DNA from: UBA2882 sp051877575
GTDB lineage: Bacteria; Bacillota; Clostridia; Lachnospirales; Lachnospiraceae
Reading direction: 5' to 3'
Assembly (NCBI GenBank): GCA_051877575.1
Contig: JBJEJA010000008.1
Coordinates: forward strand, 1-59,986
DNA length: 59,986 bases
The notes beneath the pieces were generated by a model. The model was not told where the DNA came from and ran no database searches. It saw only the letters and a list, made by a program, of their open reading frames with translations. Position numbers and translations under genes: made by a program. This document shows, one piece after another, positions 35,803 to 43,688 of this stretch. The stretch's first letter is position 1; the number at the start of each line of letters is the position of its first letter.

Positions 35803-36024
35803 ATGAAAACACTAAAGGAAGTTGCCTGCGGGCAGACGGTTACCGTAAAAAAACTGTCCGGCGAGGGGCCGGTCAAAAGACGTATCATGGATATGGGAAT
35901 CACAAAGGGTGTTGAAATCTTTGTCAGAAAAGTAGCACCTTTGGGCGATCCCGTTGAAGTTACCGTGAGAGGATATGAATTGTCTCTCCGCAAAGCGGAT
36001 GCGGAAATGATTGAGGTTGAATAA
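35803..36024 (+). CDS. feoA: FeoA-family protein, copy 2
   Basis: A 73-residue FeoA paralogue: LSGEGPVKRRIMDMGITKGVEIFV, then LGDPVEVTVRGYELSLRKADAEMI, the usual FeoA ending. AAGGAG is six bases before the ATG; a longer upstream start inside copy 1 is rejected. It differs clearly from copy 1, so the two may bind different parts of FeoB. Double FeoA genes are common in clostridia. Confidence 0.93.
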   Translation: MKTLKEVACGQTVTVKKLSGEGPVKRRIMDMGITKGVEIFVRKVAPLGDPVEVTVRGYELSLRKADAEMIEVE

Positions 36025-36042
36025 AAGGAAGGGAGAAGAAAA

Positions 36043-38238
36043 ATGTCTGTTAAAATTGCTCTCGCAGGTAATCCGAACTGCGGCAAAACAACACTGTTTA
36101 ATGCTTTGACGGGTTCCAATCAGTTTGTGGGAAACTGGCCGGGCGTTACGGTAGAAAAAAAGGAAGGTAAGCTGAAGGGGCATAAAGATGTTACGATTAT
36201 GGACTTACCGGGAATTTATTCTCTGTCCCCTTATACATTGGAAGAGGTTGTAGCCAGAAATTATCTGATCAATGAAAGACCGGATGCGATCATCAATATC
36301 GTAGACGGAACCAATATTGAAAGAAACTTATATTTGTCCACGCAGATCATGGAACTGGGCATTCCGGTGATCATGGCGGTTAATATGATCGATATTCTGG
36401 AAAAATCCGGAGATACCATACATATCGATAAGCTGAGCCGGAAGATGGGCTGTGAGGTTGTAGAGATTTCCGCATTAAAAGGAACGGGAATTCAGAAGGT
36501 GGCAGAAAAAGCGGTGGACTTGGCGCAGAGAAAAGATACAACTGTTCCGGTTCATGAATTTGCACCGGCAGTGGAAGCGTCCATTCGGGCAGTAGAAGAT
36601 ATGCTGGGAGATGACATTGCCGACGGACAGAAACGCTTTTTTGCAATCAAACTGCTTGAGAAGGATGATAAGATTGCGGCACAGATGAAACAGGTTCCGG
36701 ATGTATCGGCACAGATCAAACAGTTGGAAGATACATTTGACGATGATACGGAAAGTATTATCACAAATGAAAGATATGTCTATATTTCATCCATCATCGG
36801 TGATTGCGTCACCAAAAAGGAAACCGGCAGGAAAATGAGCATATCCGATAAAATTGACAGGGTTGTCACAAATAGATTTCTGGCGTTGCCGATTTTTGCT
36901 GTTGTTATGTTTTTGGTATATTATGTATCGGTTACAACTGTGGGAACATGGGCGACGGATTGGGCTAATGACGGCGTATTCGGAGACGGCTGGCATTTAT
37001 TCGGCATCGAATCCATATATGTACCGGGTGTTCCTGTGTTGGTTGAAAATCTGTTAAATGCGATTGGTTGTGCAGACTGGCTGCAGGGATTGATCTTGGA
37101 TGGTATTGTAGCCGGTGTGGGAGCCGTGTTGGGATTTGTGCCTCAGATGCTGGTATTATTTATCTTCCTTGCCTTTTTGGAAGGCTGCGGCTATATGGCA
37201 CGTGTGGCGTTTATTATGGATAGAATTTTCAGAAAGTTCGGCTTGTCCGGTAAATCCTTTATTCCCATGCTGATCGGCACGGGCTGCGGGGTTCCCGGTG
37301 TTATGGCATCCAGAACAATTGAAAATGACAGAGACCGCAAAATGACGATCATGACAACAACTTTTATCCCCTGCGGGGCAAAACTTCCAATCATTGCGTT
37401 GATTGCGGGAGCACTGTTTGACGGTGCCGCATGGGTTGCCCCCAGTGCATATTTTGTTGGAATTGCGGCAATTATCTGTTCCGGTATTGTTTTAAAGAAA
37501 ACGAAAATGTTTGCAGGAGATCCGGCACCGTTTGTTATGGAACTGCCCGCATACCACCTGCCGACAGTGGGAAATGTATTAAGAAGCATGTGGGAACGCG
37601 GATGGTCCTTTATTAAAAAAGCGGGAACCATTATTCTGTTATCCACCATCGTTCTCTGGTTCTTAATGAGCTTTGGCTGGGTTGACGGCTCCTTCGGTAT
37701 GCTGGAAGCGGAAGAATTAAATAATAGTATCCTGGCAAGTATCGGCGGTGTCATTGCACCGATCTTTACACCGCTTGGATGGGGCGACTGGAAGATGGCC
37801 GTTGCTGCGGTAACAGGTTTGATCGCAAAAGAAAATGTAGTAGGAACCTTTGGCGTACTCTTCGGATTTGCAGAAGTTGCGGAGGACGGCGCGGAAATCT
37901 GGGGACAGCTGGCAGGCAGCATGACGCAGGTTGCGGCATATTCCTTCCTGGTATTCAACCTTCTCTGTGCACCCTGCTTCGCCGCTATGGGCGCAATTAA
38001 GAGAGAGATGAACAATACCAAGTGGTTCTGGTTTGCAATCGGATATCAGTGTGTATTGGCATATCTGGTTTCCCTGTGCGTATACCAGATCGGAACTTTA
38101 TTCACAACCGGCGCATTCGGGGTAGGAACCGTTGTGGCAATTTTGATCATCATCGGCTTTATCTACTTACTTTTCAGACCCTATAAAGAAAGTAAAACAT
38201 TAAATGTGAATATGAAAAAACTGGCCGGTGCCAAATAA
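36043..38238 (+). CDS. feoB: Ferrous iron transport protein B
   Basis: A 731-residue inner-membrane Fe(II) transporter. The N-terminal G domain has GNPNCGKTT (9-17), the switch FVGNWPGVTVEKKEG, DLPGIYSL and NMID. A helical GDI-like region follows. The membrane part has the two Gate motifs (GTGCGVPGVMASRTIENDRD, ALIAGALF; and VGTFGVLFG, APCFAAMGAIKREM). It starts 19 bases after feoA copy 2 with AAGGGAG. It should be induced under iron limitation through the DtxR-like box. Confidence 0.97.
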   Translation: MSVKIALAGNPNCGKTTLFNALTGSNQFVGNWPGVTVEKKEGKLKGHKDVTIMDLPGIYSLSPYTLEEVVARNYLINERPDAIINIVDGTNIERNLYLSTQIMELGIPVIMAVNMIDILEKSGDTIHIDKLSRKMGCEVVEISALKGTGIQKVAEKAVDLAQRKDTTVPVHEFAPAVEASIRAVEDMLGDDIADGQKRFFAIKLLEKDDKIAAQMKQVPDVSAQIKQLEDTFDDDTESIITNERYVYISSIIGDCVTKKETGRKMSISDKIDRVVTNRFLALPIFAVVMFLVYYVSVTTVGTWATDWANDGVFGDGWHLFGIESIYVPGVPVLVENLLNAIGCADWLQGLILDGIVAGVGAVLGFVPQMLVLFIFLAFLEGCGYMARVAFIMDRIFRKFGLSGKSFIPMLIGTGCGVPGVMASRTIENDRDRKMTIMTTTFIPCGAKLPIIALIAGALFDGAAWVAPSAYFVGIAAIICSGIVLKKTKMFAGDPAPFVMELPAYHLPTVGNVLRSMWERGWSFIKKAGTIILLSTIVLWFLMSFGWVDGSFGMLEAEELNNSILASIGGVIAPIFTPLGWGDWKMAVAAVTGLIAKENVVGTFGVLFGFAEVAEDGAEIWGQLAGSMTQVAAYSFLVFNLLCAPCFAAMGAIKREMNNTKWFWFAIGYQCVLAYLVSLCVYQIGTLFTTGAFGVGTVVAILIIIGFIYLLFRPYKESKTLNVNMKKLAGAK

Positions 38239-38310
38239 GAAGTCCGGCGGCAGGGGATCTGTGCGGAAAGGCAGGTCCCCCTGCTGTTATGGTAAGAGAG
38301 GAGTGAGAAC

Positions 38311-38658
38311 ATGGGAACGGTCATTGTCGGTTTGATATTGATCATGACAGCAATCTTTGCACTTCGGGGAACATTAAAACATATGAGTGGTAAAGGCGGC
38401 TGTTGCGGCGGCGGATCCCAGCCGAAAGTCAGGAAAGAGAAACTGAAGAAGGTCAAGGAAACAAAAATATTCAAAATTGAGGGTATGAGCTGCGATAATT
38501 GCAGAAAAAGAATTGAAAATGAATTGAATTCCATGGATCAGGTCAATGCAAAAGTCAGTTTGAAGCGGAAAGAAGCAGTTGTAAAGCTTGGCACAGATAT
38601 AGAAGATACCGTTATCATTGATAGAATTGAAAAACTGGGCTATCGGGTCAGCGTATAA
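38311..38658 (+). CDS. FeoB-associated Cys-rich membrane protein fused to an HMA domain
   Basis: A 115-residue protein. Residues 2-20 form a membrane helix, followed by a CCGGG motif (C31, C32) as in small FeoB-associated proteins. A heavy-metal-associated domain completes it (IEGMSCDNCRKRIENEL, C61 and C64, then GYRVSV). The two parts are usually separate proteins. It lies 72 bases after feoB and may hand metal to or from FeoB. The metal is unknown; HMA domains mostly bind Cu(I). Confidence 0.82.
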   Translation: MGTVIVGLILIMTAIFALRGTLKHMSGKGGCCGGGSQPKVRKEKLKKVKETKIFKIEGMSCDNCRKRIENELNSMDQVNAKVSLKRKEAVVKLGTDIEDTVIIDRIEKLGYRVSV

Positions 38659-38665
38659 AATGAAA

Positions 38666-38694
38666 TTGACAGTAATACGGGAATATGTTATATT
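38666..38694 (+). promoter_or_regulatory. Consensus promoter of the ABC/FtsX pair
   Basis: TTGACA (38666-38671), a 17-base spacer and TATATT (38689-38694). It starts eight bases after the HMA gene stop and separates the ABC pair from the feo operon. Confidence 0.8.
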
Positions 38695-38703
38695 TTTTTA
38701 AAC

Positions 38704-38729
38704 AACATATGAATAAATGTTCATATGTT
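38704..38729. promoter_or_regulatory. Palindromic operator downstream of the ABC promoter
   Basis: AACATATGAA (38704-38713) and TTCATATGTT (38720-38729) are perfect inverted copies around TAAATG. It lies about ten bases after the -10, across the expected transcription start. The TGAA...TTCA core resembles SmtB/ArsR-family operators. No ArsR gene is in the window. Confidence 0.65.
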
Positions 38730-38801
38730 CAGAAATAAATACTTGAGATGAAAAATGAGGAGGCAATCTGAGCATTGGCTCAGACTGGGAAAGGAGATCG
38801 T

Positions 38802-39518
38802 ATGTCTGAAGAAGAAAGAAAATTTTTGGAAATTGTAGATTTAAAGAAGGGGTTTGGCAGCGGGGATACCCGTCAGGAAGTGCTGCGGGGCATGAATTTT
38901 TCGGTGGCGAAAGGAGAATTCTGTGTGCTTTTAGGCCCTTCCGGTTCCGGAAAGTCCACATTGCTTAACATCATTGGAGGGATAGACAGTGCCGATTCGG
39001 GATATATATCCATAAACGGTGACAAACTGGAAGATCTGGGTGAAAAGAAACTGACGCAGTACCGCAGAAAACACCTTGGATATGTTTTTCAGATGTATAA
39101 TCTGATCGGAAATTTAAATGTAAAGGAAAACATTGAGGTTGGGGCATATCTTTCGGACGATCCGTTGGATATCGACGAACTTTTGCATACATTGGGGCTT
39201 TATGATCACCGCTATAAACTGCCAAACCAGCTTTCCGGCGGACAGCAGCAACGCGTATCCATCGGCCGCGCCATCGTCAAGAACCCCGATATTTTACTTT
39301 GTGACGAACCCACCGGTGCATTGGATTACAACACCTCCAAAGAAATTCTGAAACTGATCGAGGATGTTAATGCAAAATACGGGAATACCGTTATTATGGT
39401 CACGCACAATGAAGCAATTAAAAATATGGCTGATCATGTGATCAAGCTCCGGGACGGAATTGTCCGCCGTAACGAAATCAATGACAATAAAATCTCAGCG
39501 GCAGATCTGGAGTGGTAA
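38802..39518 (+). CDS. ABC transporter ATPase (MacB/LolD type)
   Basis: A 238-residue ATPase with Walker A GPSGSGKST, Q loop VFQMYNLIGNL, signature QLSGGQQQRVSIGRA and Walker B ILLCDEPTGALD. It ends in AADLEW. ATG at 38802 follows AAAGGAG by five bases; an ATG 27 bases upstream is rejected. It is followed after 14 bases by a large FtsX-type permease, its certain partner. Systems of this type export or sense peptides and lipids. Confidence 0.92.
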   Translation: MSEEERKFLEIVDLKKGFGSGDTRQEVLRGMNFSVAKGEFCVLLGPSGSGKSTLLNIIGGIDSADSGYISINGDKLEDLGEKKLTQYRRKHLGYVFQMYNLIGNLNVKENIEVGAYLSDDPLDIDELLHTLGLYDHRYKLPNQLSGGQQQRVSIGRAIVKNPDILLCDEPTGALDYNTSKEILKLIEDVNAKYGNTVIMVTHNEAIKNMADHVIKLRDGIVRRNEINDNKISAADLEW

Positions 39519-39532
39519 GGGGCGTGACGAAT

Positions 39533-42280
39533 ATGAAAAATGTGAAAGCAAACAATGGTGGGAAAAAAGTGAAAAATCCCCTGATAAAACGAATCCCCAA
39601 AGAACTGCTCGGCGATTGGAGAAAATATCTGCTGGTCAGTCTGTTTCTGATCCTTACCATCGGATTTGTATCCGGCATGTATGTTGCCAACGGCAGCATG
39701 ATGAAAGCCGCAGAGGAGGGCATTGCCAAATATAAACTGGAAGACGGACATTTTGAACTGGATGCCAAAGCGGATGAAGAACTGCTTGCAGCCATAGAGT
39801 CCGGTGAAAAGGCCGATATCAAACAATATTATCTGGACGAAGCCAAAGAAGAACTGGATGATCGCTTCGATGACGAGTTTGAGAAGGAATTTACGGAAGA
39901 ATTTAATGCGGAATTTGAAAAAGAGTTTACCGAACAATTCGATGTTGAATTTTCTGCACAGTTTGATGAGGCGTTCACGGCACAGGCAAAACAGGAAGGA
40001 ACTTATCAATCTGCTTATGACAATGCCTATGATGAGGTATACCGGGAAGCTTATGATATCGCATATGATGAAGCGTACCGGGAAGCTTATGATGAGGCAT
40101 ATCCCAAAGCCTATGATGAGGCATGGGAAGAAATCCGGGATGAGATTGATGAAGAATATGCAGAATCCGAGGAAAAGTATGAGCTGGACGATCCGGATTT
40201 CGAAGCGGTCCCTGTAACGATATATGAAAATTTTTACAGGAATGAAGAAGAAGATAACGATAATGACGGTGTAGCAGATGGGACTGTCCGGATATATGTC
40301 AGGACAGAGAAAGTGAATATGGCATGCCTGATGGAAGGTCATTTTCCCGAGGCGGAAGATGAAATTGCCATTGATCGTATGCATGCGGATAATACCGGAA
40401 TTGAAGTGGGGGATACCGTAACGGTCGGCGGACAGTCCTATCAGGTTGTGGGATTGATTGCCTATGTCAATTATTCCACGCTTCATGAAAAAAGTACTGA
40501 TCTGATGTTTGATGCGATTAAGTTTGATGTGGCAATGGTTACGGAAGAAGGGTTCAACCGCTTAGATCAGACCATTCATTATGCATATGCGTGGCAGTAC
40601 ATAAAGGAGCCCGCAGACGAAAAAGAAGAAAAAAATCTGTCGGACGATTTTTTGAAGGCTCTGTTGACACAGACGGTTGTCGGAGATTATGAAATTAAAG
40701 ATTATATGCCGCGGTATGCGAACCCGGCAGTCAACTTTGCGACGGAAGATATGGGTTCCGATGAGGCAATGGGAGGTGTGCTTCTGGATATTCTGATCGT
40801 GATCATTGCCTTTATCTTTGCGGTCACCATCAGCAATACCATTGCAAAAGAAGCGTCGACAATCGGGACACTTCGGGCTTCCGGCTACAGCAAGGGAGAA
40901 TTGATCAGGCACTATCTTTCCATGCCGGTCATTGTGACGCTGTTTGCGGCGGCAGTGGGAAATATACTCGGCTATTCGGTATTTAAAAATGTAGTGGTCT
41001 CCATGTATTATAACAGTTACAGCCTGCCGACCTACGAAACTGTATGGAACCCCGAGGCATTTGTAAAGACAACCCTGATACCGGTTGTTCTGATGCTTGT
41101 GGTAAATCTCATTGTGATTACCAGAATGATGCAGCATACACCCTTGCAGTTTTTGCGGCACGATTTGAAAAAAACGAAACGTAAAAAAGCAATGAGACTT
41201 CCCAGATGGAAGTTTTTCAGTCGCTTCCGCCTGCGTATCATGTTTCAGAATATTCCCAACTATATCATTCTTTTTGCCGGTATTTTCTTTATCATGGTTA
41301 TGCTGGCAATGGCTGTAGGTATGCCTTCGACGCTGAAGTATTATCAGGACAATGCGGCGGATATGATGTTTGCAAAGTATCAGTATGTCCTGAACGCGTA
41401 TGAAGATGAGGATGGAAAAGTCATCACAACCGGAAATGAAGATGCCGAAAAATTCGGTATGAGGTCATTGCAGAAAAAGAGAGATGTACTGGATGAGGAA
41501 ATCTCCGTCTACGGGATTTCCGATGACAGCCGTTATGTGGGGATTGCGGATTTGAGTACGCTTGAAGAAGATGAGGTTTACATCTCCGCATCTTTTGGAG
41601 AAAAATATGATCTGGCAGCAGGAGATGTTATTACATTGGATGAGAAGTACGAAAATGTCCAATATCAGCTTAAAGTAGCAGGCATCTATGACAAATGTCA
41701 GAGCATTGCGGTTTTTATGCCCATACAGAATTACCGGGCTGTATTTGAACTGGACGAAGAGGAATTTGACGGTTATATGTCCGATACGGAAATAACGGAT
41801 ATTGAGGAGGATAACATCGCAACTGTGATTACCGAAAGGGATATTACAAAAATGTGCGATCAGTTAGATCATTCCATGGGAGCTTATATGCAATATTTCC
41901 AGTTCCTGTGTATCCTGTTGTCGGCAGTGTTAATTTACCTTTTGACAAAAATTATTATTGAGAAAAATGAAAATGCCATATCCATGACTAAAATTTTGGG
42001 ATATGACAACAAAGAGATTGCCGGTTTGTATCTGCTTTCTACTACCATACTTCTGGTTGTTATAGATATTATCAGTGTTTTTCTGGGTGCGCTTGTGATG
42101 GAACGGGCATGGAAGGCCATTATGTTTGAGTATAGCGGATGGTTTGCATTTGTCATTGAACCGGCAGGATATCTCAAAATGTTTGCCTTTGTCCTGATCG
42201 GGTATCTGGTTGTTATGTTTTTTGATTTCAGAAGAATCAAAAAGGTTCCTATGGATGAAGCGCTTAAAAATGTGGAGTGA
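39533..42280 (+). CDS. FtsX-type ABC permease with acidic repeat-rich outer domain
   Basis: A 915-residue permease. A helix at about 28-50 is followed by an outer domain. Helices then come at about 416-545 (first FtsX unit), 576-596, and 790-905 (second FtsX unit). Residues 97-220 are a strongly acidic repeat array, first with EF pairs (FEKEFTEEFNAEFEKEFTEQ), then AYDEAYRE units. ATG at 39533 lies ten bases after AAGGGG; a GTG at 39512 within the ATPase gene is possible. The repeats suggest a long coiled stalk or a cation-binding surface. Confidence 0.88.
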   Translation: MKNVKANNGGKKVKNPLIKRIPKELLGDWRKYLLVSLFLILTIGFVSGMYVANGSMMKAAEEGIAKYKLEDGHFELDAKADEELLAAIESGEKADIKQYYLDEAKEELDDRFDDEFEKEFTEEFNAEFEKEFTEQFDVEFSAQFDEAFTAQAKQEGTYQSAYDNAYDEVYREAYDIAYDEAYREAYDEAYPKAYDEAWEEIRDEIDEEYAESEEKYELDDPDFEAVPVTIYENFYRNEEEDNDNDGVADGTVRIYVRTEKVNMACLMEGHFPEAEDEIAIDRMHADNTGIEVGDTVTVGGQSYQVVGLIAYVNYSTLHEKSTDLMFDAIKFDVAMVTEEGFNRLDQTIHYAYAWQYIKEPADEKEEKNLSDDFLKALLTQTVVGDYEIKDYMPRYANPAVNFATEDMGSDEAMGGVLLDILIVIIAFIFAVTISNTIAKEASTIGTLRASGYSKGELIRHYLSMPVIVTLFAAAVGNILGYSVFKNVVVSMYYNSYSLPTYETVWNPEAFVKTTLIPVVLMLVVNLIVITRMMQHTPLQFLRHDLKKTKRKKAMRLPRWKFFSRFRLRIMFQNIPNYIILFAGIFFIMVMLAMAVGMPSTLKYYQDNAADMMFAKYQYVLNAYEDEDGKVITTGNEDAEKFGMRSLQKKRDVLDEEISVYGISDDSRYVGIADLSTLEEDEVYISASFGEKYDLAAGDVITLDEKYENVQYQLKVAGIYDKCQSIAVFMPIQNYRAVFELDEEEFDGYMSDTEITDIEEDNIATVITERDITKMCDQLDHSMGAYMQYFQFLCILLSAVLIYLLTKIIIEKNENAISMTKILGYDNKEIAGLYLLSTTILLVVIDIISVFLGALVMERAWKAIMFEYSGWFAFVIEPAGYLKMFAFVLIGYLVVMFFDFRRIKKVPMDEALKNVE

Positions 42281-42332
42281 CGGATGAGAAGATCAGAAAA
42301 CGTATAGTCTGCCTAATTGGAAGATATTGCAT

Positions 42333-42364
42333 TTGACAGTGAACAAGGAGTTAGTCTAGACTAA
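42333..42364 (+). promoter_or_regulatory. Promoter with DtxR-like operator
   Basis: TTGACA (42333-42338), an 18-base spacer and TAGACT (42357-42362). The perfect palindrome TTAGTCTAGACTAA (42351-42364) covers the -10 exactly as at feo. An eight-base hairpin (AAAAGATG/CATCTTTT, 42371-42392) follows in the leader. Confidence 0.65.
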
Positions 42365-42417
42365 TACCGCAAAAGATGCGAAAACATCTTTTAGAAATAA
42401 TAAGGCGGTATATGGTT

Positions 42418-42777
42418 ATGAAAAAATGGAATAAAAAAAGCAGCAAATTGTTTTTGGGAGTTACACTTTTGCTCTGTCTGCTGCTTTTTTTTAAACGGCT
42501 GACGGGAGAAGTTTGTCACATAATTCTGGGACTTCTTTTACTCGGTGTGACTGCAATGCATATCAGAAGACATATCGGCAAGCTAAAGCTTAAGAAAAGG
42601 TCTGTCCAAATAGTGGATGTGCTGCTTCTGGCTGCGTTTCTTGCAGTGTTTGTAAGCGGAGTATTGCTGCATCCGTTACGGGAGATGCTGCCAATTTTGA
42701 TCTTGCATAAAATTTCATCCGTGTGCTTCGTGGCGGGAATGATCGCGCATGTGCTGCAGCATAGGGCAGCAGAATAA
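42418..42777 (+). CDS. Small four-helix membrane protein (DUF4405-like)
   Basis: A 119-residue protein with four hydrophobic segments and histidines placed in or beside them (VCHIILGL, AMHIRRHIG, LHKISSVC, IAHVLQH). This resembles small haem-b-binding membrane proteins of the DUF4405 or ferric-reductase type. The match is by pattern only. ATG at 42418 is nine bases after AGGCGG; ATG at 42412 is an alternative. The DtxR-like box upstream suggests iron control. Confidence 0.6.
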   Translation: MKKWNKKSSKLFLGVTLLLCLLLFFKRLTGEVCHIILGLLLLGVTAMHIRRHIGKLKLKKRSVQIVDVLLLAAFLAVFVSGVLLHPLREMLPILILHKISSVCFVAGMIAHVLQHRAAE

Positions 42778-42810
42778 ATTTTGAGACTGTGGGAAAAGGA
42801 GGTTTTCGGA

Positions 42811-43026
42811 ATGATGAAAAGAATATATTTTGCGCCGGAAAAGGATGGATTCTATGGGGCGTATTTTGAAAATGAGGAGAAAACGGATAAAGCAATGATC
42901 CTTATGCCGGGGGATTCGATTGATGACAGAATGGCTGTATCCGGCGTGAAGTGGATTCACAGACAGGGATGCAATGCGTTGACAATGTCACCGGCAAAGA
43001 AGGATTACGGCCAGGAAATTGTTTGA
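42811..43026 (+). pseudogene. Truncated alpha/beta-hydrolase (BAAT/acyl-CoA hydrolase-like) N-terminus
   Basis: A 71-residue frame with a good start (AAGGAGG, eight bases before ATG 42811). Its content, YGAYFENEEKTDKAMILMPGD then AVSGVKWIHRQGCNALTM, looks like the first two strands of a BAAT-type hydrolase, which should run to about 300 residues with a Ser-His-Asp triad. Nothing of that follows in any frame in the next 250 bases. I read it as a decayed remnant, though a real short protein cannot be excluded. Confidence 0.5.
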
Positions 43027-43181
43027 CGAATCGGAACGCCGGCATCCTGTGCGGGAAGAAAATATTCGAAGGAATGCAAGGCTACACGCATAGATATTGA
43101 TCATAAGCTGTCTAAGATAATCAGAACATGGTAAGAAAGACCGGAAAGAAGGCGGATATGACCATTGAGAAGATTTACCAA

Positions 43182-43229
43182 TTGACAGGACCGGGAAAGT
43201 TCCTATATACTCTGGTTAGTTTGAACTAA
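43182..43229 (+). promoter_or_regulatory. Promoter with DtxR-like operator of the DUF454/ABC operon
   Basis: TTGACA (43182-43187), an 18-base spacer and TATACT (43206-43211). TTAGTTTGAACTAA (43216-43229) is a 6-2-6 palindrome at the expected transcription start, with the same TTAG/CTAA ends as the boxes at feo and 42351. Confidence 0.65.
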
Positions 43230-43283
43230 TTATACTTATAAATATCTAACCCATAAAAGCATAGTAAAGAAAGATGAGGAGAA

Positions 43284-43688
43284 ATGATGATAAAAAACCC
43301 CCTGCGGATTTTTTGGATTGCTCTGGGCTTTATCTGTCTGGGGCTTGGGACGGCAGGCATTATGCTGCCTGTTCTGCCGACGGTGCCTTTCTATATGGCA
43401 ACTGCATTCTGCTTTGCCAAGAGTTCCCAAAGGCTTCATGATTGGTTCATCGGAACCGGATTGTACAAAAAACATCTGGACAGTTTTGTGAAACAGCGTG
43501 CCATGACCATTGGCACGAAACTGCGGATTATCTGTACTGTGACCATCATAATGGGAATCAGTTTCCTCTGTATGAAGAATGTACCGGTCGGAAGAATCTG
43601 TATTGCAATTGTATGGATATGGCATCTCTGGTACTTTTTCCTTCGAATCAGGACCATCAGGCCGGAAGAGAGTGTGTACACAAAATGA
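43284..43688 (+). CDS. DUF454/YbaN-family inner membrane protein
   Basis: A 134-residue protein with three helices. The family block GFICLGLGTAGIMLPVLPTVPF, then AFCFAKSSQRLHDWF, is diagnostic of DUF454. Function is unknown; members often sit beside iron-regulated transporters. It starts the operon under the DtxR-like box. Its TGA overlaps the ATG of the next gene. Confidence 0.88.
   Translation: MMIKNPLRIFWIALGFICLGLGTAGIMLPVLPTVPFYMATAFCFAKSSQRLHDWFIGTGLYKKHLDSFVKQRAMTIGTKLRIICTVTIIMGISFLCMKNVPVGRICIAIVWIWHLWYFFLRIRTIRPEESVYTK

Noticed and set aside
37191..38021. 276-codon minus-strand frame inside feoB
   Set aside because: Antisense shadow of a well-supported feoB gene, with no ribosome site.
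39434..40486. 350-codon open frame on the minus strand
   Set aside because: It lies antisense to the ABC permease; the open frame results from the acidic repeat codons, and the translation is an implausible Ile/Phe-rich chain.
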